DNA of 64,000 nucleotides from Ktedonobacter sp. SOSP1-85 (GTDB taxonomy: Bacteria; Chloroflexota; Ktedonobacteria; Ktedonobacterales; Ktedonobacteraceae): the NCBI RefSeq assembly GCF_016587415.1, contig NZ_BNJI01000001.1, forward strand, positions 2,581,501 to 2,645,500, given 5' to 3'. Position 1 is the stretch's first letter; the number at the start of each line of letters is the position of its first letter. Positions 8,620-16,536 of this stretch are shown piece by piece. Both the position numbers and the translations under genes were made by a program. The notes under the pieces were generated by a model that did not search any database, had not been told where the DNA came from, and was given only the letters and a program-made list of their open reading frames with translations.

Positions 8620-9303
8620 ATGACAAAACAAGTAAACTTCCCTTCTCTTGAGGAACTTGCTCTTGCTCATGAGCAAAGCTGGAGCAGATTGTATGACTTC
8701 TTACGGCCCACGGTCACGTTCTTTGTATACATGTATGCCGTATCAGCGTGGCATGGTCAGGAGAATGACCTGGTCGAAGACGTGTTACAGGAGACGGCCA
8801 TTCGCATCTATCGCCAGATCCAACTGGCACAGGCGTCAGATGCAACGCCCATCCTGCACCTGGAATCCTTCTGCAAGACCATCGCGCGCAACTATTGTCG
8901 CGACCTCAGGCGTAAGGAGAAGCGCCTGGAGCATTTCCCGGAGGGCGACTATTCCTTTGAAATCTACATTCTTGAAGAAGTGAAAGACGACCCCGTCGAA
9001 GCCATCTTTGAGGCTCTGTTCGCACGCCCCGTCATTTTCGCCTCGGCCACGCTGATAGCCTCATTCCCAGAGAAACAGCGCCAGGCCCTGCTCATTGACC
9101 TGGCACAGAAAAATGACTTCGACGCGCCCATACCCTCGTTGCTTGAGGAAGCCCTGAGCAAGGTCAACATCAATCTTCGCGCCTATCGAGATAAGCAGCC
9201 TGACGAACAGGCGGACAAAGCACGCCATAGTTCCCTGGTGAGCATCGCCTACAAGCGACTGCGGAATGAATTCTTTCAGCAGTATGCACATCTCGTAGCA
9301 TAA
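8620..9303 (+). CDS. Sigma-70-family-like protein (cassette copy B)
   Basis: A 227-residue paralogue of the product of 4294-4980. Sigma region 2-like helices are present (EDVLQETAIRIYRQI and SFCKTIARNYCRDLRRKEKR). The C-terminal half again has FPEKQRQALLIDLA, a SLLEEALSKV linker and a closing SIAYKRLRNEF helix, not a standard region 4 HTH. GAGAGGA lies upstream of the ATG. The next gene, a 35-codon membrane peptide, follows after 64 bp, and a terminator hairpin closes the unit at 9483. It is probably transcribed from the promoter at 8405 and forms the divergent arm of cassette B. Confidence 0.75.
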   Translation: MTKQVNFPSLEELALAHEQSWSRLYDFLRPTVTFFVYMYAVSAWHGQENDLVEDVLQETAIRIYRQIQLAQASDATPILHLESFCKTIARNYCRDLRRKEKRLEHFPEGDYSFEIYILEEVKDDPVEAIFEALFARPVIFASATLIASFPEKQRQALLIDLAQKNDFDAPIPSLLEEALSKVNINLRAYRDKQPDEQADKARHSSLVSIAYKRLRNEFFQQYAHLVA

Positions 9304-9367
9304 AGGTTGTTGAGGGTGTGAGGCCTAGAACGCGTTTACTCACTCTGCCGAAACGGAGGCACTGCAT

Positions 9368-9475
9368 ATGCAAGAATTACTGCTAAGCACGCAAATGTTC
9401 GTCATCTTGATCTTACTGGCGTTCATTGCTGGACTTGTGACCGGAATCGTGCTGAGTCGGCCCATCATGCGCTAG
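9368..9475 (+). CDS. 35-residue single-pass membrane peptide
   Basis: The ORF starts at an ATG nine bases after GGAGG and ends with TAG just before the hairpin at 9483. The peptide is a single hydrophobic helix (FVILILLAFIAGLVTGIVL) followed by a short SRPIMR tail, so an N-out/C-in membrane anchor is plausible. It sits between the sigma-like B gene and its terminator, so it is probably co-transcribed with it. No counterpart follows sigma-like gene A. It is too short for family assignment; it could be a membrane signal or anti-sigma-like peptide, which is speculation. Confidence 0.6.
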   Translation: MQELLLSTQMFVILILLAFIAGLVTGIVLSRPIMR

Positions 9476-9482
9476 CGCGCAT

Positions 9483-9542
9483 CTGGTAATGACGAAAGAG
9501 CCCTGGCGCCTTCGGGTGCCAGGGCTCTTTCGTCATTACCAG
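9483..9542. terminator. Long hairpin with CTTCGG tetraloop after cassette B
   Basis: 25-bp perfect arms (CTGGTAATGACG.../...CGTCATTACCAG) whose loop contains CTTCGG, a stable tetraloop sequence. It follows the small membrane peptide and precedes the ABC exporter gene, which points the same way. It probably ends the sigma-like B transcript. Confidence 0.7.
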
Positions 9543-9749
9543 GGCAAGAACTACACCAGGCTAAAAATTTGCCCATCATATCAGCTAGCCTGTCAAAAAG
9601 AACAGGGGAAAACCGTTTACCCGACCAGTGTATCTTGCTCAGCAATCTGTTACACTTATATATACTCTGATTTTAGTGGACAAAAAAAAGACACCAGAGA
9701 GGCATGTAAGAGGTCTCTCATACAACACTACCTACCTGGAGAAATGCAT

Positions 9750-11705
9750 ATGGGTGTACATGGAATGCGTGGTGGGCATGGGGGAGGCATGGCTGATTAT
9801 GTAGAGGAACAAAAGAGACGTGGTCGTAAAACAGATGCGCGCACCGTGCGTCGCGTTATAGAAGCCTTCAAGCCTTATAAGTTTCAGGTCTTCCTGGTCC
9901 TTACGGCAATCCTGGCAACAACTCTGCTGGGATTGATCAATCCTCTGCTCATTCAACGCATCTTTGACGATGCTATCGGAAAAGGCAATCTCTCTCTCCT
10001 CATCATCTATGTCATTATTATGTTTATTACGCCGATTATATCGGGCTTTATCGGTGTATGGCAGTCATACCTCAACAACACAATCGGGCAGAGCGTCATG
10101 CGTGACTTCCGCAACAGGCTCTATACCCATCTTCAAAGCATGTCGCTGAGCTTCTTCACCAGCACGCGCACTGGTGAGATTCAGTCACGCCTCTCTAATG
10201 ATGTCGGGGGTGTGCAGGGCGTAGTCACGAATACGGCGACGAGCATTGTCTCCAACATTTCGACGGCTCTCAGTACCGTGATCGCGATGTTTATTATCAG
10301 TCCTCTGCTTACCCTGGTCTCCCTGGGACTGCTCCCACTCTTCCTCTGGTTTACCTATCGCGTCGGCAATGTCCGCCGCGCGACCAGCAAAGAGACGCAG
10401 AAGAGCATGGCCTCGCTGACCGCGATGATGCAGGAGACGCTCTCCGTGAGCGGCATCCTCCTGATGAAGACCTTTGGTCGCCAGGAGCATGCCCGCGATC
10501 AATTTGAGCAGGAGAACCAGAATCTAGCCAATCTGGAGGTTCGCCAGCAGTTGATTGGACGCTGGTTCTTTATGTTCATTGGTACCTTTTTCTCGGTCAT
10601 CCCAGCTATCGTCTACCTGATCGCGGGTGCGCAAATCATCAATCACGCGCCTATATTCGGCGGCTATATGACGCTGGGTACCATCGTGACGTTTACCACG
10701 CTTCAGAGCCGTATCTTCTTCCCCATCGGTCAGCTCCTGAGCGTGCAGGTAGACGTTCAAGGCGCGCTGGCACTCTTCGATCGTATCTTTGAATATCTGG
10801 ATATGCCTATTGAGATCAAAGATAAACCCAACGCTCTCAAATTGCAGGCTGAACAGATTCGTGGCGAGGTCGCTTTTAACCACGTCGCCTTTGCCTACAA
10901 GCGCGACAGTTCTCACACAGTATCCAGAGACGAGAACTCCACAGAGAAGCAGGAAGCAGAGAAGCTGGCTATTATAAAGAACGAGGACGAGGAGCTGCGT
11001 CCCGCCCTGAAGAACGTCTCCTTCACGATCAAACCGGGGCAGCTAGCCGCCCTCGTTGGTCCCAGTGGCGCAGGCAAAACCACCATGACCTATATGGTAC
11101 CTCGTCTGTACGAGGTAGATAGTGGCACCGTCTCCATCGATGGACATGATGTGAAAGATCTTGCCCTCACCTCGCTCAGTGAGCTAATAGGCATGGTCAC
11201 CCAGGAAACCTACCTCTTCCATGCCTCGATTCGTGAAAATCTGCTCTACGCACGCCAGGACGCAACCGACGAGGAGATAATCGCAGCGGCAAAGGCGGCA
11301 GCGATTCATGAGCGCATCACTGAACTGGAAGATGGCTATGACACGGTCGTGGGCGAGCGTGGCTACAAGCTTTCAGGCGGAGAGAAGCAGCGTATCGCTA
11401 TCGCGCGCGTCATCCTCAAGAATCCCCGCATCCTGATCCTGGATGAGGCTACCAGCGCCCTCGACACACATTCGGAGCGCCTCATTCAGGCTGCCCTGGA
11501 ACCCCTTATGAAGGGACGTACCACGCTGGCCATCGCTCATCGCCTCTCCACTATCCTGGCCGCGGATGTCATCTTGGTGGTCAACAAAGGCGAGATCGTT
11601 GAGCGCGGCACGCACCAGGAACTCCTCGAACTTGGCGGCCTCTACGCCCGCCTCTACCAAGAACAATTCTCACAGGTTGCGCTCGAAGAGATCAGCGCCG
11701 ACTAG
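9750..11705 (+). CDS. ABC exporter, fused membrane and ATPase domains
   Basis: A 651-residue half-transporter of the MsbA/LmrA type. Six membrane segments lie between about residues 50 and 330 (for example FLVLTAILATTLLGLINPLL and IIMFITPIISGFIGVW). The nucleotide-binding domain follows, with Walker A GPSGAGKT, signature LSGGEKQR and Walker B ILILDEATSALD. An insert of about 40 charged residues (KRDSSHTVSRDENSTEKQEA region) separates the A-loop segment (FAYKR) from the start of the ATPase core, longer than usual. The frame is open from 9489, but CTGGAG at 9736 favours the ATG at 9750; the upstream part overlaps the preceding terminator. It probably works as a homodimer. The substrate is unknown. 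Confidence 0.9.
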   Translation: MGVHGMRGGHGGGMADYVEEQKRRGRKTDARTVRRVIEAFKPYKFQVFLVLTAILATTLLGLINPLLIQRIFDDAIGKGNLSLLIIYVIIMFITPIISGFIGVWQSYLNNTIGQSVMRDFRNRLYTHLQSMSLSFFTSTRTGEIQSRLSNDVGGVQGVVTNTATSIVSNISTALSTVIAMFIISPLLTLVSLGLLPLFLWFTYRVGNVRRATSKETQKSMASLTAMMQETLSVSGILLMKTFGRQEHARDQFEQENQNLANLEVRQQLIGRWFFMFIGTFFSVIPAIVYLIAGAQIINHAPIFGGYMTLGTIVTFTTLQSRIFFPIGQLLSVQVDVQGALALFDRIFEYLDMPIEIKDKPNALKLQAEQIRGEVAFNHVAFAYKRDSSHTVSRDENSTEKQEAEKLAIIKNEDEELRPALKNVSFTIKPGQLAALVGPSGAGKTTMTYMVPRLYEVDSGTVSIDGHDVKDLALTSLSELIGMVTQETYLFHASIRENLLYARQDATDEEIIAAAKAAAIHERITELEDGYDTVVGERGYKLSGGEKQRIAIARVILKNPRILILDEATSALDTHSERLIQAALEPLMKGRTTLAIAHRLSTILAADVILVVNKGEIVERGTHQELLELGGLYARLYQEQFSQVALEEISAD

Positions 11706-11715
11706 GTTACCTTAA

Positions 11716-11752
11716 AAGAAGAGGTGGAAAGCTGAGCTTTCCACCTCTTCTT
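11716..11752. terminator. Bidirectional terminator palindrome
   Basis: 18-bp perfect arms with a one-base loop, between the stop of the ABC exporter gene (11705) and the stop of the convergent RNHCP gene (11759). Confidence 0.75.
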
Positions 11753-11758
11753 GTACTT

Positions 11759-12304
11759 TTAGCCTGCGTCAGAGACATCCCACTCAGCACGCTCTAGTTC
11801 GTGCTGCTCCTCCAGCCAGGCCTCAACCTCGCGGGCTTTGAGGTCGCGGCTCGTGCGGGGTGGAACCATGGGCAGCTCCAGCATCAGCTCGTAATCGTCA
11901 TCGGCGGCGACGCGGTTAAAACGCTCGAAGCCACAGCCCAAACAACGATGCACGATCACATCCTCGCCACGTGTACGCTGAAAGCGCCCAATCGGCTCCA
12001 TAGAGGAACCACAGGTGCTCAAGCGATCACCAGATTGCCGGTCATCGACGTGGCGCGAGTGTAAACAAAAGGGACAATGGTTGCGGTGATGTCCGCCACT
12101 GGGCAATGGACATACGAAGCGCCGACAATGCCGACATTTAAAGACCTCTTCCTCAGTATTGTAGCGTGGCCTGGCGCTCTTCCCCTGACCGCTGGGGCAA
12201 AAATCTTCTGCATCTACACCGTCATATGCATCCAGGATACCAAATTCGTTGAAGCGCAAAGGCTGTTTGTGACTCTTTACTGCGCGCGACATGCGTTTTC
12301 GCAA
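11759..12304 (-). CDS. RNHCP-type zinc-binding protein
   Basis: A 181-residue protein with paired-cysteine motifs: FKCRHCRRFV, then RNHCPFCLHSRHVD (the RNHCP signature), a distal STCGS and HRCLGCGFERFNR. These suggest two zinc ribbons. The function of RNHCP-domain proteins is not established. A TTG start at 12304 is preceded by AGAGG at a suitable distance. The ATG four codons later (12292) lacks one, so TTG is preferred. The C-terminus is acidic. The gene converges on the ABC exporter gene and appears to be monocistronic. Confidence 0.85.
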   Translation of the reverse strand: MRKRMSRAVKSHKQPLRFNEFGILDAYDGVDAEDFCPSGQGKSARPRYNTEEEVFKCRHCRRFVCPLPSGGHHRNHCPFCLHSRHVDDRQSGDRLSTCGSSMEPIGRFQRTRGEDVIVHRCLGCGFERFNRVAADDDYELMLELPMVPPRTSRDLKAREVEAWLEEQHELERAEWDVSDAG

Positions 12305-13157
12305 GGGTGAACCTCTTTTTTATCTTCACAACTGTATTGGGGAGAATTAAACGCAAGGTGAGAGGCGCTTTCAGCAGGGAAAGCGCGTTGGCGACAAGCG
12401 CTGCGCACAGTTTGGTGGTCCTTTTACAAATACTACACATAGGTCCTCGGCTTCTTTCCAGGGCCGCCAGCACACACCCATTTCTTTCGAATTTCGGTCA
12501 AAGTGTGAACGGCCATACAGGTAAATACATTTCGTAGGAGTGAGCAGCTTAAGACATCTGCAGGGTCGCGAAAACGGGCAATAAACACCCTGGGAAAGTG
12601 GCGGCGGTGGTTATCATTCAGCACACGACGCGCCATAAGCCTGAAAAGGCAGAAAGCGACCCAGGAATAAGGAGTGACTTACAATAAGCCAGCACAAAAA
12701 AGCTGCACACAAAGAAGGGAAAAAGATGTAGGGGAGAGCGTGTGGAGATGCTCAGAAGAGTCAGGAGTCAAGGACTCCAGGAATATGCTGATAACGCGAC
12801 TAACAAAAAGCATAAACAACCAGCACTGGCAGAGGCTCCAGCGCATACATACCAAGCTATATCTCCACTTTTACGGTGAAGAGAGGCTTATGCATTATAA
12901 AGTTGTCATGTGTGTAGTCGCAGTAGGACTATTTGCCCCGTGCCTTGAGCGGCACAGCATATCAGCAAAGTTTCTTAAAGAAGCAGTCCACCGCGCTCTA
13001 GTGAGCAATGGCGGTCATCAAGAGGCTCCTCTTTCTAGACAAAATATTGTTGAGATATCTACAAATATACCTGCATTTACCCCCAAAGTCAACCCCTTTT
13101 AAACACTCAAACGCTCCCTTTCGCGCCTGCGCCATACTACTAAGAAAGGGAGTCACA
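12305..13157. other. 850-bp gap with no convincing gene
   Basis: ORFs here are short and lack ribosome-binding sites or recognisable motifs; the longest (12674-13102, plus) has no family features. A small hairpin GCGCTTTC/GAAAGCGC lies near 12367-12387. No tRNA, RNase P, tmRNA or SRP RNA consensus was recognised by eye. A structured RNA cannot be excluded. Confidence 0.4.
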
Positions 13158-13223
13158 GCACTGAATAAAAGGGAGGAGTGTGGTGCCAGATCTGGCACCA
13201 CACTCCTCCCTTTTATTCAGTGC
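13158..13223. terminator. 66-bp perfect palindrome at the valS 3' end
   Basis: 33-bp arms with no loop, centred at 13190/13191, ten bases past the valS stop. No plus-strand gene is recognised on its other side, so it probably ends valS. Confidence 0.7.
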
Positions 13224-13233
13224 GAATATTTAT

Positions 13234-15960
13234 TTAGCCGGCGAGTTGGGCGCGGCGGGTTTCGAGCTTGGCGACGCGCTCCTCCTGGGCGACGAGTTTC
13301 TCGCGCTCTTTGACGACTACTTCGGGCTTGGCTTTGGCTACGAAGTTTTCGTTGGAGAGCTTGCCCTGCAAGCGCGCACGTTCCTGCTGAGCCTGGGCGA
13401 TCTCTTTGTCGATTCGCTCAAGCTCCTTAGCAATGTCGACCATACCAGCTAGAGGCAGGTAGATCTCGACGTTGCCAGCTAGCAGGCCCATCGCCTGCTC
13501 GACCTTGCTCTCCAGAGCTACATGCAACTGTGGCTCCTCAGTGCGCGCCAGGAACTGGATGAGCGGGCTCTGCTCCTTGAGCATCGTGACATACTCGCCT
13601 GCAGCCATGATGACCGGGATGCGGCGTGCTGACTCAACGTTCATCTGGTTGCGCGCATCGCGGATACGCGTGATCGCTTCCTGCAAGAGGCTAAACTGCT
13701 GCTCGGCCTCCTCATCGACGAACTGCTCCTGGGCGGTTGGCCAGGGGGCGATGATCAGCGCCGAGGCTGGCCATTTGCTCTGATCAGACTCGGTCAGGCG
13801 ATAGAGGTGCTGCCAGACCTCCTCAGTGACAAAAGGCATGAAAGGATGCAGCAAGCGCAGGCTCTGGTCCAGCACGGCACGCAGGATGGCCGTGGTCGAC
13901 TGGCGTGTCGCTTCGTCACCCTGCATCTGGACCTTGGCGCTCTCAACATACCAGTCACAGTAGTCGGACCAGAAGAAGTCATTGATCTGGCGTCCAGCCT
14001 CGCCAAGCTGGAAATCGTTGATCAAGCGTGTCACAGACTGCGTCAGGCGATTCAGGCGCTGCAAGATCCAGCGATCGGCCAGGGTACGAGGCCTGACCAC
14101 ACTGATATCGGGGACGCCACCACCGACCTCAGCCGTGGACATAAGCACAAAGCGCGAGGCATTCCAGATCTTGTTGGCAAAGTTGCGGTTACCAACAATG
14201 CGCTCCTCAATCAGCTTCATGTCGTTGCCCGGCGTACTGCTGGTGGCCAGGGTGAAGCGCAGGGCATCGGTGCCAAACTTGTCCATGACCTCCAACGGAT
14301 CAATGACGTTATTCTTCGACTTACTCATCTTCTCACCCTTGGCATCGCGTACCAGGCCGTGCAGGTAGATGGTGCTGAAGGGCACAGTCCCCATAAAGTG
14401 GATGCCCGCCATGACCATGCGCGCAACCCAGAAGAAAATGATGTCGTAGCCAGTCTCCATGACTGCCGTTGGATAGTAGCGGCGCAGGTCAGCGCTATCC
14501 TCGGGCCAACCAAGCGTACTAAAGGGCCAGAGCCACGAGCTGAACCAGGTATCCAGCACATCCTCGTCCTGGCGTACAGCCGTACTATGACAATGCAAAC
14601 AGGCCGTCACATCCTCGCGGCTGACCGACATCTCACCACAGGTTTCGCAGTACCAGACCGGGATACGGTGGCCCCACCAGAGCTGGCGCGAGATACACCA
14701 GTCATGAATGTTCTCCAGCCAATCCATATAGGTCTTGTTGAAGCGCTCGGGTACGATGCGAATCAGGCCATGCTTCACCGCGCCAATGGCGGGGGTCGCC
14801 AGAGGCTTCATCTTGACGAACCATTGCTTGGAAATCAGTGGCTCAACGACGGTGTCACAGCGCTGGCAGTGACCCAGCGGCACGTTATAATCCTCGATTT
14901 TGACCACGAGGCCCTGGCGCTCAAGCTCGGCTACGAGGTTCTTGCGCGCCTCGTAGCGGTCCTGGCCCGCGTAGGGGCCGGCCTCTTCGGTCATAATAGC
15001 GTCAAAGCCGATGACCTGTACGGCGGGCAGCTTGTGGCGCAAGCCAATCTCGAAATCGGTGGGATCGTGCGCGGGCGTGACCTTGACCGCGCCGGTACCG
15101 AAGGCCAGGTCCACGGCCTCGTCGGCAACGATAGGAATCTCGCGTCCAACCACGGGTACGATTGCCAGGCGTCCAACAATATCCTTATAGCGTGCATCTT
15201 TGGGGTTCACGGCAATCGCGGTATCACCCAGAATGGTTTCGGGGCGCGTGGTCGCGACGCTGATATAGCGCGTCTCGCTCTCGCCCTCAACTGGCTTGAG
15301 CGGATAGCGCACATAGGTCAGCTTTCCAGGGGTGTCGACATGGTTGACCTCGAGGTCAGACAGGGCGCTCATACAGCGGGGACACCAGTTGATGATGCGC
15401 TCGCCACGATAGATCAGTCCCTCTTCATACAGGCTGACGAAGACCTCGCGCACAGCGTGAGAGAGCCCCTCATCGAGGGTAAAGCGCTCACGCGACCAGT
15501 CGCAGGAAGCGCCCAGGCGGCGATGCTGGTCCTGAATGCGTCCCTTATACTGGTGTACCCATTGCCAGACACGCTCTAAAAAGGCCTCACGCCCCAGTTT
15601 ATGGCGGTCGGTCCCCTCTTTGGCGATCAGGCGCTCGACAACGGTCTGGGTCGCGATACCGGCGTGGTCCTCGCCCGGAACCCAGAGCGTCTCATCGCCC
15701 AGCATGCGATGATAGCGGATCAGGATATCCTCAACGGTGGAGGTAATACCATGTCCCAGATGCAGCGCGCCCGTCACGTTGGGCGGAGGCATACTAATGA
15801 CAAAGGGCTTGCGCTCAGGATTGGGGCGTGGCTTAAAGTAGCCTCCCTCTTCCCAGAAGCGATACCATTTCGCCTCGACTGCCTGGGGCTCATAGGCCTT
15901 GGGAAGATCGGCGGCGGATGGAGTGGGCATTGTGAGTGTATTCTGCTCCTGCTCAGCCAT
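13234..15960 (-). CDS. valS: Valyl-tRNA synthetase
   Basis: A 908-residue class I aminoacyl-tRNA synthetase that charges tRNA-Val in the cytoplasm. It has the HIGH-type motif PPNVTGALHLGHG near residue 58, the editing domain (TTRPETILGDTAIAV), a Cys4-type zinc site near residue 415 (WYCETCGEM...CLHCHS), KMSKSKNN, an anticodon-binding domain and a C-terminal coiled-coil arm (KELERIDKEIAQAQQ). Length and domain order are normal. Expression appears to be controlled by a T-box leader (16124-16400). GAGGAG precedes the ATG. A long hairpin at 16010-16074 lies between the T-box terminator and the start codon. Confidence 0.97.
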   Translation of the reverse strand: MAEQEQNTLTMPTPSAADLPKAYEPQAVEAKWYRFWEEGGYFKPRPNPERKPFVISMPPPNVTGALHLGHGITSTVEDILIRYHRMLGDETLWVPGEDHAGIATQTVVERLIAKEGTDRHKLGREAFLERVWQWVHQYKGRIQDQHRRLGASCDWSRERFTLDEGLSHAVREVFVSLYEEGLIYRGERIINWCPRCMSALSDLEVNHVDTPGKLTYVRYPLKPVEGESETRYISVATTRPETILGDTAIAVNPKDARYKDIVGRLAIVPVVGREIPIVADEAVDLAFGTGAVKVTPAHDPTDFEIGLRHKLPAVQVIGFDAIMTEEAGPYAGQDRYEARKNLVAELERQGLVVKIEDYNVPLGHCQRCDTVVEPLISKQWFVKMKPLATPAIGAVKHGLIRIVPERFNKTYMDWLENIHDWCISRQLWWGHRIPVWYCETCGEMSVSREDVTACLHCHSTAVRQDEDVLDTWFSSWLWPFSTLGWPEDSADLRRYYPTAVMETGYDIIFFWVARMVMAGIHFMGTVPFSTIYLHGLVRDAKGEKMSKSKNNVIDPLEVMDKFGTDALRFTLATSSTPGNDMKLIEERIVGNRNFANKIWNASRFVLMSTAEVGGGVPDISVVRPRTLADRWILQRLNRLTQSVTRLINDFQLGEAGRQINDFFWSDYCDWYVESAKVQMQGDEATRQSTTAILRAVLDQSLRLLHPFMPFVTEEVWQHLYRLTESDQSKWPASALIIAPWPTAQEQFVDEEAEQQFSLLQEAITRIRDARNQMNVESARRIPVIMAAGEYVTMLKEQSPLIQFLARTEEPQLHVALESKVEQAMGLLAGNVEIYLPLAGMVDIAKELERIDKEIAQAQQERARLQGKLSNENFVAKAKPEVVVKEREKLVAQEERVAKLETRRAQLAG

Positions 15961-16009
15961 GTTGACTCCTCTTGTTTTTTAACTTCTCAGCGCCTGCGGC
16001 GCTTCGCGA

Positions 16010-16074
16010 GGGTAAGGGTGTGTGGATGCTGATGTGTCGCTAAGCGACACATCAGCATCCACACACCCTTACCC
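16010..16074 (-). repeat. Long palindrome inside the valS leader
   Basis: 32-bp perfect arms with a one-base loop, located between the T-box terminator (16124-16157) and the valS start (15960). Any full-length valS mRNA must contain it. A further small hairpin (AGCGCC/GGCGCT) lies at about 15990-16004. It resembles the terminator palindromes elsewhere in the window, but here it lies upstream of a gene and lacks a T-run. Confidence 0.7.
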
Positions 16075-16123
16075 GGCGTAGGCTAATGGGTGATGAAAAC
16101 GTCTGCGTTCTTGTTTAACATAA

Positions 16124-16400
16124 TAAAAAAAGCCTTCCTCGTAAAGGACGAGAAAGGACATGACTCGTGGTACCACCTTTGTTCGATCAATCGCGCAGAT
16201 TGATCCTTATGGGTGCGATAACGGACACATCCGTGAAAATTCCCCCTCTTTAATAAATGGGGTGCTTTTCAGACTCCCAGGCGACCTTCAACGCTTCGTC
16301 AACCGAAAGGGACTTGCAGCCAATGATCCCTTCTCTCTGGCGGTGGGTGCGTCTACTCCTCCTGCTCGTAGCCAGATTATTTCTATGCTCTCTATTTTCT
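16124..16400 (-). ncRNA. T-box riboswitch (valine type)
   Basis: On the minus strand the antiterminator core AGGTGGTACCACG is at 16178-16166. It is followed by an intrinsic terminator (CCTTTCTCGT/ACGAGGAAGG and seven T, 16157-16124). The upstream part folds into a Stem I-like region (AGAGAGAAGGGATCATTGGC, then GCAAGTCCC). A GTC at 16285-16283, in GAAGGTCGCCTGGGAG, is the candidate valine specifier codon. Uncharged tRNA-Val binding would stabilise the antiterminator and allow valS transcription. T-box class is certain; the specifier position and 5' boundary are estimates. Confidence 0.85.
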
Positions 16401-16458
16401 TTTTCGGCAATTATCTGTAGTCTAACGAGTGCAAGCGTGAATGTCAATAGACTAGAAG

Positions 16459-16515
16459 GTAAAGGATGTGCGTGAGAAAATGGCCAGTGGCCATTTTCTC
16501 ACGCACATCCTTTAC
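16459..16515. terminator. Terminator palindrome after the zinc-ribbon/FHA gene
   Basis: 28-bp perfect arms with a one-base loop, between the stop of the gene at 16537 and the start of the T-box leader on the same strand. Confidence 0.7.
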
Positions 16516-16536
16516 GCTTGAAGCTCTTCGGGTTTG

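Noticed and set aside
9489..9749. N-terminal extension of the ABC exporter ORF
   Set aside because: The extension reads through the preceding terminator palindrome. A Shine-Dalgarno supports the start at 9750.
12674..13102. Possible gene in the gap upstream of the valS 3' end
   Set aside because: There is no ribosome-binding site, family motif or convincing composition. It is listed only as part of the gap.
13807..15579. Long plus-strand ORF (590 codons) opposite valS
   Set aside because: It lies fully antisense to the well-supported valS gene. It has no recognisable domains, and its frame follows the GC pattern of the opposite strand.
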